64,000 nucleotides of DNA from Rhynchopus sp. YZ270_cl-10 (GCA_964035575.1 OZ037864.1:1488001-1552000), one strand, 5' to 3'. Counted from the first letter of the stretch, positions 45,901 through 57,884 are shown. Numbers and translations: made by a program. Notes: generated from the letters alone by a model not told the origin.

Positions 45901-46694
45901 CTAGTTATCAAACACACACACACACACAGTGGGCCATACTCCGTTCAGGCGTTACCCACTCTAAACCCGTTATCAAACACACACACACACTGCCACTTCA
46001 GGGACCCAACCACGGAAGAGATCATCAACGAGATGACTGCAGTCGCACCCGACGACAAACACGACATCGAGAAGGCCTGGGTGTACCAGGTATGCCCACC
46101 CTACATCCATACACCCACCACAACTATACACAACCCATTGCACACAGCTTCGTCGGATGCATCAAATGACGGAAACGTTTGCCAAGCTTGCAGAGACACG
46201 TGACCGCAACTTGACAGAGGGCGGTGTTAAGCTGGTATGCGCTCCCCCCAAGGCCCTGGGGTTCATTTCTCTCTTCACCTACACAAAATCAGAAATTTGC
46301 GGACTGGATGGTAAGCCAAGTGGCAGAGAGTATCGAGGTACAGCTGCAGGAGAGTCTTGGAGGTATTGTGCAGGAGGAGATCCAACGTGAGATGGCGCAT
46401 GGTGATGTGACTGTTCCGGTTGAGGAACGTGAGACGATGGAGACTGTGCTGCGGAAGTGGCGTGATGGGCACTACGACGAGCTGAAGAAGAACGGCGAGC
46501 TTGAGATGTTCGACAGACGTGCAGACGACAGCTCCAGCAGTTCCTCCCTTCTCCACTCGCACTCGCAGGAGCACTCTTCACGCACACCAGAGGAAACTGA
46601 GGTATGCGGTGTCCTATGAACAATCCAAACAATGTCCACACACACACACAACACCACACAGGACTACCTGCTCCCTCCAGCGATCCGTCGATGA
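42940..46694 (+). CDS. Polycystin-2-type (PKD2/TRPP) cation channel
   Basis: Inferred exons 42940-42989, 43035-45662, 45712-45813, 46002-46089, 46148-46234, 46293-46601 and 46662-46694 (1098 aa, phases consistent). The first intron is 45 nt and in frame, so retention would add 15 residues. TM1 (ALFIYVPFVFLLSFFL) is followed by a ~330-aa extracellular polycystin domain with paired Cys, then TM2-TM5. The pore segment is RMLIGDFDFQ, and TM6 is PVFFIVYNALGVFLLLNMVVAIL, the polycystin-2 signature order. The N-terminal cytosolic part is ~120 aa. The C-terminal cytosolic part is long and helical, ending in a Ser-rich stretch and LLPPAIRR. Polycystin-2 channels are typically ciliary Ca2+/cation channels. 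I see no clear EF-hand. Confidence 0.85.
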
Positions 46695-46860
46695 TGAGAC
46701 GCTTTGTTTATTGTTGCTTTTGGGTTGTTCTTTCCACAACACCTTTTTTTTTTGCCGCTTTGCATTTGGGGGTGAAAGTATTATAGTAAATGGTTATTTG
46801 TTTGTTTTCTTTCTGGATCCCACCTCCTCCACCCCCAGAGTAGAGAGCTTTACACCAAAC

Positions 46861-48176
46861 ATGACGTACGTTGTGCGCCCCCTGGAGGATGTGTCCGGAA
46901 CTGTGTTCCGTGTCGCTGACATGCTTGCGAAGGACGACGTGACGCTTGAGGCTGGGGAGGCGATGGAGGCGCTGCTCACGCTGGTCGAGGACCTCGAGAC
47001 ACGCAAGCTTGCGACCGTGTCGGGGCTTGAGACTGTGCAGGGTGCAAAGGGAAAGTACCCGACTCTGAAGGTCTGTGTGAAGCAGGCAGGTGGCTTCCAG
47101 GCCACGTACGACGCTTTGGTGGCGTCGGACTGGGAAACGACGGACAAGCTTAACAAGAAGCAGGAGGTCGGAACAGACAAGCATGGCGACCTCTATTTGA
47201 ACAAGCGTCTTGGGCGCATCCTCAAGCCTGCCGTCGACGACACGAAGATGGCGCGCGAGGTTGCCGCGTTTGGGGCGCTTGCGAAGCACAAACGTCTGAG
47301 CCGCTTCCTGCCGCGCTTCTACGGCGCACGCACGTTCCAAGGCCGCCCACACATTGAGCTTGAAAACCTGCTCCGCGGCCTCTCCGGCGACGTGGCGAGC
47401 CTTGACATCAAGATGGGCCTCAAGACGTACGACGACGACGCAAAGCCCGAGAAGCAGGCGAAGGAGGCTGCAAAGGTGGTCGCAGGGAAGTGCTCTTCGC
47501 TTGGCTACCGCCTTGTCGGCATGAAGGCTGGCGCACACGAGCTCTCGCACCCTGCCATCAGAGAGCGCAACGACCTCACCGTTGAGGAGTTCCAGAAGGA
47601 CGGCATGACACCCTTCCTCTGGAAGAGGGCAGACAGCACCGAAGTCGACGTACGGTGTCTTGTCGAGGTGACACGCTACTGCGAACTTCTCCTCAAGATC
47701 CTGAAGCAAGGCTACGGCGGTGTTCTGCGCGCAGCCTCGCTCTTCATTGCGCGCGAGATGAAGCCAAAGGGAAAGCTTGTTTTCAAGGTATGCTTTGTGT
47801 GAACGAAGGGGGTGAAGAAGGCTCCACCAAAGTTTCAAAGAGCACTGAGGGACCCCAAGCGGAGGAAACCACGTCCGGGGGTAGAGGTCCATATGTCATT
47901 ACCATATCAACCCCTTCGACGTGGTCGGGAGAGGCTCAGGGTCATCTCATAAACTTTTCTTTCAATTTTTTGTCGGCAAACACAAAAAGAAACCAACACA
48001 CCATATCAACATATCCCCAACAGGTGATCGACCTTGCGCACTTCACCGAAGGGGAGGACGTGATTGACACAAACTTCATCGAAGGCTTGGAGAAGCTTAT
48101 TGAGGCGCTGAAGGAGATGACACCACCGAAGGGGGAGAAGAAGAAGGAAGAGAAGAAGGAGGACAAGAAGGAGTGA
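46861..48176 (+). CDS. Inositol polyphosphate kinase (IPK/IP6K superfamily)
   Basis: Exons 46861-47787 and 48024-48176 (359 aa; 236-nt intron, donor GTATGC, acceptor CCCCAACAG). SLDIKMGLKTYDDDA is the P-x-x-x-D-x-K-M-G inositol/catalytic motif of the family. LGYRLVGMKA matches the G-x-R-x-x-G-M segment, ASLFIARE matches the S-x-L-x segment, and VIDLAHF at the exon 2 start is the metal-binding IDFAH motif. The intron falls just before this last catalytic element. The enzyme would phosphorylate inositol phosphates in the cytosol or nucleus; IPMK-, IP3K- or IP6K-type specificity cannot be decided by eye. The C-terminal Lys/Glu tail (KGEKKKEEKKEDKKE) is outside the fold. An acceptor-like CACCCCCAG lies 22 nt before the ATG. 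Confidence 0.85.
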
Positions 48177-49841
48177 AATAACATTGTACCATTTGCCAAC
48201 ACCCAAGGCCCCAGGCCGCCCCCGTCCCCCTTCCCAACGTCTACCAATTGCGAAGCAACAATTCCGAAGCTTTTTAACTTAGTTCTTTCACACCGCACCA
48301 TCGAAACCGCAGGCAACTGTTCTAATAATAAAAAAAAAACGACATATTTTTTTTTTCTGATCAGGGCTCCCTGCAGTAATAAAATAACATCGTTGGTTTT
48401 GCGGATTTATGGTGTGATTTTCCTAAAAAAAAGGTGTAAAAAAGGTCCTTCTAAGGTCCTTCTAAGGTATGGTGGTTTTCCTTAGGGCATTTCCTTAAGG
48501 AAAACGTGACTTTTTCCCGAGCTTTCCCTGTGGTGGAGTGGCCTTGTTTTCGAGCAAAAAACTGGGTACCCAGTACCCAGTACCCAGTACCCAGTACCCA
48601 GTACCCAGTACCCAGTACCCAGTACCCAGTACCCAGTACCCAGTACCCAGTACCCAGTACCCAGTACCCAGTACCCAGTACCCAGTACCCAGTACCCAGT
48701 ACCCAGTACCCAGTACCCAGTACCCAGTACCCAGTACCCAGTACCCAGTACCCAGTACCCAGTACCCAGTACCCAGTACCCAGTACCCAGTACCCAGTAC
48801 CCAGTACCCAGTACCCAGTACCCAGTACCCAGTACCCAGTACCCAGTACCCAGTACCCAGTACCCAGTACCCAGTACCCAGTACCCAGTACCCAGTACCC
48901 AGTACCCAGTACCCAGTACCCAGTACCCAGTACCCAGTCCCAGTACCCAGTACCAAGGCAAGGGGCCGATGGAGGGTTCCAAGACGGCAGTAGCCTGTGA
49001 CACTATGTCATGGGAAGGTGGGATACCAGCTTGCGCCGCAGGCGCACGGTACGCTACTTTTATTGTTTCGGCGTATCCTTTTTTCTCACTCTTCGTTGGG
49101 TTCTACGAGCTCCGCCCGTCAAATGGTGGGGTATAAAATTCGCGTCTACGCAAACTGCCCCACGTTCATTTTGTACTTTTCCTTCAGAAGTCAAGTACTG
49201 ACCATATTTTGCACACAAAACTTGAAAATGGACTGTGAAAACTGACACATGCATTTTAGGTCAAAAATACTCATTTCTGAGCGCAAAGTGACCCCATCAC
49301 AGCACGCACAGGCTCCGGTTCACCGAAATCAAAAAAAATTTTTTTTGATTTTTTGTGGGTGAAAATTTCTGGGGAAAATTTCTGGCCACAAAAAACCACC
49401 AAAAAAATGTACACTAAATAATTTTAGCACCCCCCCAAAAAAAAGGCGTAAAAAAGGTCCTTCTAAGGTCCTTCTAAGGTATACCACTACCCCTGTATAG
49501 GTCACACCATAAAATTTAGGCATTTTTTTTTTCTACTCAACAGTGGCAGGTCTCCTGTCTATAACTCAAACAGACTTTTTTTTTTGCACTCCGAACATTT
49601 CACCTTCCACCACCTCCACTATTGTCACTTTTCCTTTGCCAACTTTTCTCTATCTTTGACACTGCTGCCTCCTCTGGCAGACATGCAGGAATACATCTGC
49701 TTTCTTCTCATTCACCACTACCACCACCCTTAGCAAATGTAAATGTTCCGTCTTAGGAGCATTACCTACACCTTGCTTTCAACCACCACCACCACCACCA
49801 GGAGTGAGTCCCCCCCCCCTCACCAACACACAGCCGCAGCA
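48177..49841. other. Intergenic region with minisatellite and flanking direct repeats
   Basis: No gene. A ~45-bp direct repeat containing GGTCCTTCTAAGGTCCTTCT occurs at about 48426-48470 and 49437-49482, bracketing a ~1-kb segment with the heptamer array. Outside it, TTTATGGTGTGA (48406) and its reverse complement (near 49502) form an outer inverted pair. A CGCCGCAGGCGCACGGTACG fragment of the dispersed family lies near 49032. Confidence 0.6.
48567..48954. repeat. CCCAGTA heptamer minisatellite
   Basis: About 55 nearly perfect tandem copies, with one shortened unit near the right end. The array is open in all frames on both strands because no unit contains a stop. Its left end is the perfect palindrome ACTGGGTACCCAGT. 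Confidence 0.95.
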
Positions 49842-52163
49842 ATGATGAACAAACACCAACAGAAGATAACGCAGCTTAATAAAGCTACGTCCAAGTTCAT
49901 GGAGAAGGCGCAGACGAACATTACAAAGGCAACAACGAATTTGAACCGCTACATGACAGGGGAGACAGAAGAGGATCGTATGGAGCAGCGTAGAGTGGCT
50001 GCTGGCAAGGTGTGTCTGCGGGAAGGTGTTTTTTTTTTTTTTTTGAGGAGAAAACCAAAAAAACGGAAATGACGCTTGCAACATGATAGTGGAGTTTTTT
50101 TCGGGGTGTGTCTCCCAAACGTCAACAAAAGCAAATGACTAAAAAATGTTGGAAGCAAAAAGGAAGAATAAAACAATGCGGTTTTCAACAGGGACTATAA
50201 AATTGTACTGTTCTTCTGAAAAAAAAAAATATTCACCTTCAGAAACTGGACGATCTTGAGTACATTGAGGCTTGTTGCAACTGCGAGAACGAAAGCAACA
50301 CGACACGCATCAGCGACTCGGACATCCCCGCCTTAGAGGAGGTATGACATGGTAGTGTTTTTGCTTTGAACCTGGTACTTTGTGCCTACTTTTAACGTTT
50401 ACCTTTCAAACTCTACAGATTTTTGAACGTGAAATGCGCGGCTACCTATGTGCAGTGTGCAAGGACGTCGCAGCGTCAAGCAAACACACCCACTTTGCAT
50501 CAAGCAAACGTTCTGCAGGACCTAGTGCCGACAGCGGCGTCACAGTATGTATTTCTGATCTGGCCACATCTTATTCAATGACACATCTCTTCAGAAAAGC
50601 GGCCAATGGAGTTGCGTCTGCGGAACAAAGAACAGCGCCTTTGCGAAAGTGTGCGACAAGTGCACCGCACGTCGTGCGGAGGAGACACAAGGAACTGTCT
50701 ACACCATCACCCTCAACTCTCCGACCGAGGAGCTCGGGCTTGACTGCGTCATCCAGCAGGGTGCTGTGCGCATCTCTAACATTGGTGCTGGGTCTGCAGC
50801 AAGCCGTTGTGGCATTCCTCTTGGCATTGTCACCCAGGTGAACGGGCAGGACGTGCACAGCTCTGCAGACTTGAAGAAGGTATGCTCTACTGCCCCAGGC
50901 ACACCACGCCACATCAAGGGCTCTGTTCTGCGCAAGAATTACCCTCACAAGGCTTCCACCGCATCACACCACACCACACCACAGACCATCGAGAGAGTGC
51001 GCACAACCTCCACTACCGTCCAGATCCGCATTGTTCCCAATCTCGAGTCTAAGGTAGCAGGTCTTACGCCCAGCCCAGTCCCCTCCCCCACTGCCGGCAC
51101 TGAGTACGTCGTGGCCCTGAACAGCCCCTCCGACGAGCTGGGCATGCACTGCATCACAGAGATGGGCCGCCTCCGCATCGATTCCATTGTGCACGGGTCA
51201 GCGGCGGAACGAAATGGTGTGCCGACAGGGATCCTGCTGACGGTCAACGGTGAGGAGGTGCGCAGTGCGTCGGCCCTGAAGAAGATGGTCGAAGGTGGCA
51301 GGGCCCTCAGCAGTACTATCAGGTTCCGCATCATTCCAGACACCTCCCCCAAACACGTCGAGGTCAAGTCTCCAAGCAAACCGATGCTTGTGAACCTGTT
51401 TGGGAACCCACCACCACCTGCAGCCACCCCCGAAGTTGAGAAGAAAGAGCCGCAAGTTGATTTGTTCCCCTCCACCACTGTATCGTCCCAGCAGAATACA
51501 CAGCCATTTGCGCAGACCGCTCAGCCGGATTTGTTTCCTGCAGCAGTACCTAGCCAAGCACCCAACCAAGACTTGTTTGCGGCACAGCCAGCTCAGCCAG
51601 CTCAGCCAGCTCAGCCAGCTCAGCCAGCTCAACCGACTGCGCAGCCAGTGAAGAAAGACACAGATCTCGATGACTTATTTGCCCCTACGAAACCAACGGC
51701 GCAAGCGGACTTGTTTGCACAGCCCCCACAGCAACCAAACATGTTCGCTTCGTCGCAGCCGAATGATTTGTTCCCTGCGACAAGCGCACCGCAGTTCCCC
51801 ACCCCTCAGTCTCAGACACAGCAGACAAATCTGTTTGCGCAACCGGCGCAGACAGACCTCTTTTCCCAGCCCCAAGGACAGGGTCAAGCATTCCCACAGC
51901 CAACGCCAGCCTCAACAAACCCATTTGACACACCCCAGCCGACAGGCCAGCAGTCGGATGCGTTTGGGCAATCCAACCAGCATCAGGCAGACATGTTTGG
52001 TCAGCCTAAAGATAGCAACCCTTTTAACGATATTTTCGCACGACCGCAACAACCACAGCAGCAGCAGCAACAGCAGCAACAACACCAGCAGCAACAGCAG
52101 CAGCAGCAACAGCCACAACAACAGGCAAACAAACCGTTTGATCCGTTCAGTGGATTATTCTGA
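49842..52163 (+). CDS. RanBP2-type zinc finger, double PDZ-like, DLF/NPF-motif adaptor protein
   Basis: Inferred exons 49842-50009, 50243-50341, 50419-50544, 50595-50879 and 50985-52163 (618 aa, all in phase). Domains in order: an N-terminal helix (~1-56); a Cys-rich segment with CCNC and CAVC pairs that may bind zinc; WSCVCGTKNSAFAKVCDKC, a RanBP2-type zinc finger; two PDZ-like repeats (VYTITLNSPTEELGLDCVIQ and EYVVALNSPSDELGMHCITE, each followed by a G-S-A-A segment and VNGQDV or VNGEEV). A long Gln/Pro tail follows with many DLF (PQVDLFP, ADLFA, TDLFS), NPF (TNPFD, SNPFND) and DPF motifs and a poly-Gln tract. DLF and NPF are clathrin/AP-adaptor and EH-domain ligands, so I infer an endocytic or endosomal accessory protein. 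I know of no standard family with this combination. Confidence 0.75.
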
Positions 52164-52297
52164 AGAGAAAATTACAGGAACAACCAAATCGAACCGAATT
52201 TTCCAAAACCCTTTTCTTTTGAGCCACCACCTGGCACTCCACTTACCCTCTTCACACGACACGCAGACCTACACAAACGTCACATGCGACGGTAAAG

Positions 52298-54919
52298 ATG
52301 GATCGGTTTGTCGAGAGCGTTGCGCAACTGCGACATGCCGAGGCCATGTCCCTCACGAAGTATGGAACCACATTGCCCTTGCCGACATGTTTTACTTTTA
52401 CAGAACGGGGCTGAAAGACAAGAAAGGAACAGGGCTGCGAAAAGCGTTGTCACTGCTAGTTGCTGTTGAGCAGGCATACTATGAGGGCAAGGTGCTTGTT
52501 TCCGATAAGTCACCTCATGACATTCAACTGAAGTACAAAGCAACGGGCCAGCAACTGCAGCAGGCGAAAACAGCTATCTCAGAGTCGCACACAGAAAGGG
52601 ACAACGGCACAGCGATGATCACTTCTCTTCAGAAGTACTGCGACCTTCGCTGCGAGCTGGCAGGTGTGTACAGAGCGCTTGAACGGTTTGGGATCAATTT
52701 CGTTGATTACATTCCGAAGTTGCGGAGTTTGCTGACAGCTGCAACGGATTTGAAGCCACAGGACACGCGTTCGCCTGAGCCTGCCGCACAGGCAGAGTTG
52801 CATCTCTTGGTGCAGTTGGAGATACAGTTCATGTTGGTATGTTGCATGCCAGCACCAACGACAAATGCCCCACACACAGTCTCTGCACGAATGCCTTTGG
52901 GAGGTGAACCGCCTGCAGTCACCTGCAGCTGTGGTGCACCTTTCGTTCTCCCGCAAGAAGCTCCGCCAGCTTATGTCCCTTAGCGACACCTCACGCAAGT
53001 CGATGAAGCTACTGCTGTTTCTTGAGTCGCTCTACGCTTCTGCGTACAGCAAGGTGTGCCACATTTTTTTTCTTGGTCCTGGGCTGGACCTTAAATTGCA
53101 TCCAGGGGTCCGTTCCTCCAGAAACTCTATGAAGGTGTTGACCGCTCGAACCGATGTCTCCTACCTGAGAGAGTACAAAACAGGAGGCGAGGAGGGGTAT
53201 GCGGGGCGTTTTTGTGCCTTCAGGGTCTTTTTGTTTTTCAGCAACCCTGCCTCTCCTATATCACCAGTGCATAGCCTTTGTCTTTCTGTTGGGGTATGCG
53301 GGACTTCCCCTAGTCCTCAGGGTCTAAACGCCCCTGCCCTCTTTTATGCAAGTTCACCCTGGCAGGGTATATAAATGCTGGGTCAGGCTGGCCCCCCTAT
53401 GCTATGATGGGTGCTCGCACCCGGAGCATAAATGGCCAGCGGTCAGGCCAGAGTCGCTCTACGGAGTCTCTCTGCCACGCCTTTGGGTTACGGTGTGCTG
53501 CCTGTAAGGACGTCCATGTATATCCCTAAGAGAAAGGGTGAGGCCCAACTGTCGGTACAGCATGGGGCGCCAAGAGAGAGGTGTTGTGACCTCCCCCGCC
53601 CACCCCTTTTTGTGTTTTTGGGTTTCTGCTCTCTTGTGTAGACTATCGTGCATCAAGCGTTGGGTGCAGCGAACTGCAGTACCTGTAAGCTCACAACTCT
53701 TCAACGGAAGGTGGGCCGCCGGCTGTCGAGCGGTTGTGAACCGCCCTCGTTCTCTTACGGTACGGGCCAGTCATTAGGTTTCCTTTTTACATCTTCTGTT
53801 GTTGGCCGCAGGGTACTTGTGCTTTCATCCGGATGGCTGGCATCGTACGTGGGTCAGTCGGAGGTGCCTGCATTAATAACTTCACTTTTTTTTCACGCAT
53901 TTTCTCTCATCAACTACACTTATCCCTATCGCACTTACAGGTGACTCTTGTCTTTCTTGAAGCTTTGGGAAAACCTGTTCACGCCGATCTGTGCAGTGAG
54001 CATGACTTTGACGACGCAGTGTCGCGCATCAAGGAGAGCATCGACCATGCGGGGCTGCACCCGCTGTGGACCTTGCCAGGACGGTCGCGCATACGGAGCG
54101 GGTTTGCGCTGCTGGGGTACGACACGGAGGGCCTCGCATCGAACGTTCTGCGTGCGCTGGACGCACTGCGCGACGAGGCGCACGCGAAGCTGGGTGTGCG
54201 CCCCACGCTGCACATCCTCTACAACGCAGCCGCTCATGGCTTCTCCAGCACCTTTAATCTCAGCAACAATAGAGTTGCCCTCCCACGCTACCTCGCCTGC
54301 GGGCAGCGCGAACTCCCCGAGAACGAGTCGCTCACAGGCCTCAAAGGCTTTCCCAGCGTCGCAACATACCCACCTGGGGAGACGTGCCCGCAGGAGGTCG
54401 TTGCCCTGCTTGCCCCCATGCCGCTTATGGACGCAGGGAATGCTGCGCTGTCGCCAAGCCGTGTAGTGGTGGAGGAGGTCGACCGCTTCAGAGACGAGCG
54501 GTCGAGGGAGCAGCGGCTGCGGGCGATGTCGTTGCGGCGGGTATGGCATTCTGTTCTGTTTCGTTTTCCACGCAATACACTTTCAGGGCTCGCGAACACC
54601 ACGGCAGGAGGCGTTGGAGCAGCCTGCAGAGCTGCTGGCGGGGGAGGTGGACCCAAGCGAGGTAGGCGACCAGGAGGACGTCGTGGCCGTAGAGGTGGCA
54701 CCGCTGCGTGGCGGGTCACCCGAGATGGCATCCACGGTGCACACGGCGCGCACCGTGGCTGCAGTGCGCATCGACCTTCTCTTCTATGCCGCCCTCGTCT
54801 TCGAGGGCACCAACCACAACGTCGCACTCATCACAGAGTGGCTCCAGTGCTTCGCAAAGAACGCAATCTCCGGGAACATCGAATACCTCAGCTACCCAAC
54901 CAGGGACATTAAAGCATAG
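52298..54919 (+). CDS. KICS2-like KICSTOR subunit
   Basis: Inferred exons 52298-52359, 52404-52836, 52880-53053, 53941-54540 and 54587-54919 (533 aa, phases consistent). The protein is mostly helical in the first ~270 aa and alpha/beta afterwards. As I remember human KICS2 (C12orf66), blocks align in the same order: GLRKALSLLVAVEQAYYE, YCDLRCELAGVYRALERFG, LLFLESLYASAYSK followed by VTLVFLEALGK, then FPSVATYPP, and the C-terminal strand-helix LLFYAALVFEGTNHN followed by ALITEWLQCFAKNAIS. KICSTOR tethers GATOR1 to lysosomes and restrains mTORC1 when nutrients are low. The loop before exon 5 is longer than in the animal protein. Intron 3 is long (887 nt) and holds a hairpin element. Identification is by eye and needs a profile search. 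Confidence 0.5.
53368..53440 (+). other. TATATAAAT followed by nested hairpin in KICS2-like intron 3
   Basis: TATATAAAT at 53368-53376 is followed by three nested pairings: GCTGGCC (53387) with GGCCAGC (53434), ATGCT (53399) with AGCAT (53425), and GGGTGC (53409) with GCACCC (53417). The surrounding ~300 bases are more GC-rich than the other intergenic DNA. This could be a small structured RNA gene or a cruciform. No known RNA family was recognised. Confidence 0.35.
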
Positions 54920-55184
54920 CAGTTTTGTAATGCTAGTGTCTCTCCTATCCAGCCTTTCCATCCTCGCCTTTAAGGTGACCAAACAAAGTGAGGCGTAGGT
55001 TCATCTGGAAAACGTTTCTGTTGTGATGGTGTGCGTTACAACATATTAAAAGTAACCAAGAGGTGGGGGGTTTGCGTTTTGTGAGCCAGGTCCCAATGAA
55101 GGTGCAAAGGTCGTTGATTTCTTTCCAGGCCGCTCTTTTCCCCACCCCACTCTAAACACATCATCCACCAGAACTTACACCCGG

Positions 55185-57884
55185 ATGGGAGCAAGTTTGA
55201 ACTGCCACCGTCGAATGGAAGGGGTGACCGATGAAGGTGAGTCTGAGCAGCTCGCGTTGCGTCCATCTGTAGCGATTCCGTCCGCTGCTTGGCGGCGGAG
55301 CTTTTGGGAGAAGCCGCCGAAGAAGAGGAAACCATTGAAGCCGACACTCATGCAGACGATACCGCTGATGCCGTTGGGGTTCCGCATGTGGCGGCGGGTG
55401 AGCGAAGAGAAGTCTCATGTCGGCGAAGCTTTCATGGACCCCTTCAACGACTGGGAGCACGACACCTCACACGGCGTGCCCCTGGGGGGCCTCGGCTGCG
55501 GGGCTATGGGTAGAGGGTGGCGGGGTGAGTTCAGACGCTACAGCACAGCCAAGACACCCTCCAGCCTCCCGTACATCAGTGACGACACACCGCATTCATG
55601 CTTTTCTGTGTGTGTCTCATCGCCCAATACCGAGCCCAGAGGGTGCGTGTTGCTTCCGCAACCATGCAAGGCTTCAAAAGCTGTCCGGTATGTGTGCTAC
55701 AAAGGAGTCCCTTAACCCTCTACACAGGTACTTGCCAAAGAGTGTCCCTGCAGAGGGCAGGTGTTTGTTTCCTCGTGCGTGGCAAATCTACGATACGCCA
55801 ACAGTGGTATGTTCAAGACAGAGAGACCAAACACAACAAACCCATCACAGGAGGACAGCGACTACCTTCTGACGTGCGAGCAGGTCTCGCCGTTCATCCC
55901 TGGGAACTACGATGAGTCATGCCTGCCGTGCTCTGCATTTGAATGGACTGTAGAAAACAGGTGTGTAGTTATGTACCATTTCCTCCCACCTTTTTTCCAC
56001 AGGGGAGACGAAGCACTCGAAGTGTCAATCATGTTCACTCTCCACAACGGCACCACAGCAGTAGCGCAACGAAACGCTGGTCCGCACACGAGGCCAGACG
56101 GAAGTGCGTGTGTGCAGATGGGGCACAACTTGGGTGGCGACCCAGGGTCGTTCAGCATTGCAGCGCAAGGAGACCTTGAAGAAGGACACGACGTCAACAG
56201 CGTACGGACGTCTGTGTGCGACGAGTGGCCCGCAGAGATGTTCGGTGCGTTGTGGAAGCAGTTCGTAGCCAGGAAGGGCGACCTGCCGCCCATGCGGAAG
56301 AGGAACACGTCTGGCGCACTCGCGTGTGTTTCCTGCAAGTGTGTCGTACCCGCCAAGTCGCAGAAGAAGCTCTCCTTCTCGCTGGCGTGGGCATTTCCAG
56401 TTGTGCGCTTCGGTGCGTCCCCAACGACGTACACCCTGAAGTACGCAGAGCGGTTCGGTTCCGAAGCAAAGGCGTCTGTAGACCTCGCAAAACATGCGCT
56501 AGAAGTCTTCCCCAAGTGGCGTGAGGAGATTGGACAGTGGCAGTCAAAAATCTTGGATGACGACCACCTGCCTTCGTGGTACAAGAGCCAACTCTTCAAT
56601 GAGACATACTTTCTCACAGCTGGCGGAAGTTTGTGGACCACAGACGGCGGTGTTCCAACGGAGGAAGGACAACAAGTTCCAGACCCTGTGGGGCACTTCC
56701 TGTACCTGGAAGGGATGGAGTACAGGATGTGTGTCTCCTACGACGTGCACTTCTATGCCTCATTTGCGCTGGCTTCGCTGTTCCCACTCTTGGAAAAGTC
56801 ACTCACCCGTGATGTTGCGCGGACAATTTCCAGAGAGTGGTCCGACCCGCGCACATACCTTCACTCGGGGCAGGCGGGAGTTCGCAAAACGCGGGCCACA
56901 CTTCCCCACGACCTTGGCGGGCCTACGGAAGACCCATGGAGGAAGCCTAATATCTATTGCATCCACGAGACGTCACGTTGGAAGGACCTTCCCCTGAAGT
57001 TTGTTCTGATGGTGTACAGGAACTATGTGGCGCTCAACAGCGACGCAACGTTTTTGCGGGAGATGTGGGGCGAAATGAAAGCGGTGCTGGAAGAGTGCTC
57101 CAGCTTTGACGTCGACGGGCGGGGCATGATCCACAACGAGCCCTGGCCTGACCAGACGTACGACGCATGGAAAGCGCAGGGGGTAACGGCTTACTGCGGC
57201 GGCTTGTGGCTTGCGGCCTTGCGTGTTGCTGAGCAGAGTGCTGCCCTTCTTGGCTTCCCTGACGATAGTGCGAAATATGCCGACAAATTGAAGAAGGCAC
57301 AAAGTGTTTACGCCGAACTGTGGAACCCGACTGGGTATTACAACTACGACAACTCGAAGAGTTCTCACAGCGATAGCATCATGGCTGACCAGTGCTGTGG
57401 GGAGTGGTACATCAGAGCGTGTGGGTTGCCATCCGTGTTGCCAGTGGGACGAGCGAAACAGGCGTTGCAAACTGTGTTCCGCATGAATGTGAAGAGATTC
57501 GGAAGGATGGCGCAGCAATCAGACAAAGGCAGTTCGCTGCGCGGCGCTGTGAACGGAATGAGACGTGACGGCAGCATCGACAAATCTTCACTCCAAAGCA
57601 TGGAATGCTGGGCTGGCACCACCTTTGCTGTCGCCTCTCATATGATCTTTGAAGGTCTGAATGAAGAGGCTTTCGAAACAGCGGAGGGGATATATGACGG
57701 GGTGTACAATGAGTTCGGGTTCTGGTTCAACACACCCGAGGCATGGTTGTTGGATGGGTCTTTCCGTTCGCTGGGGTACATGAGACCGCTGAGTGTTTGG
57801 TCTCTGCAATGGGCATACGAGAAGAAGCACTCTGCTGCACTCAAACGCGAGAATGATGACACAGGAAGGCCCCCCAAATCATAG
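55185..57884 (+). CDS. GBA2: Non-lysosomal glucosylceramidase (GBA2 family, GH116)
   Basis: Inferred exons 55185-55687, 55728-55806, 55851-55960 and 56003-57884 (857 aa; introns 40-44 nt, the last in frame). It hydrolyses glucosylceramide to glucose and ceramide at cytosolic membrane faces. The N-terminal domain begins with VPLGGLGCGAMGRGWRGEF, and GDEALEVSIMF continues it. In the (alpha/alpha)6 catalytic domain, SQLFNETYFLTAGG holds the nucleophile Glu, and WPDQTYDAW holds the acid/base Asp (matching human E527 and D677). YDVHFYASFAL, AYCGGLWLAAL, DQCCGEWYIRACG, GAVNGMRRDG and RSLGYMRPLSVW are further family blocks. The segment after RGWRGEF is shorter than in animals. No transmembrane segment or signal peptide was seen, as usual for GBA2. 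Confidence 0.9.

Noticed and set aside
48506-49003. Overlapping open frames (151-173 aa) on both strands at the CCCAGTA array
   Set aside because: Produced entirely by a stop-free 7-bp repeat; no flanking coding sequence.
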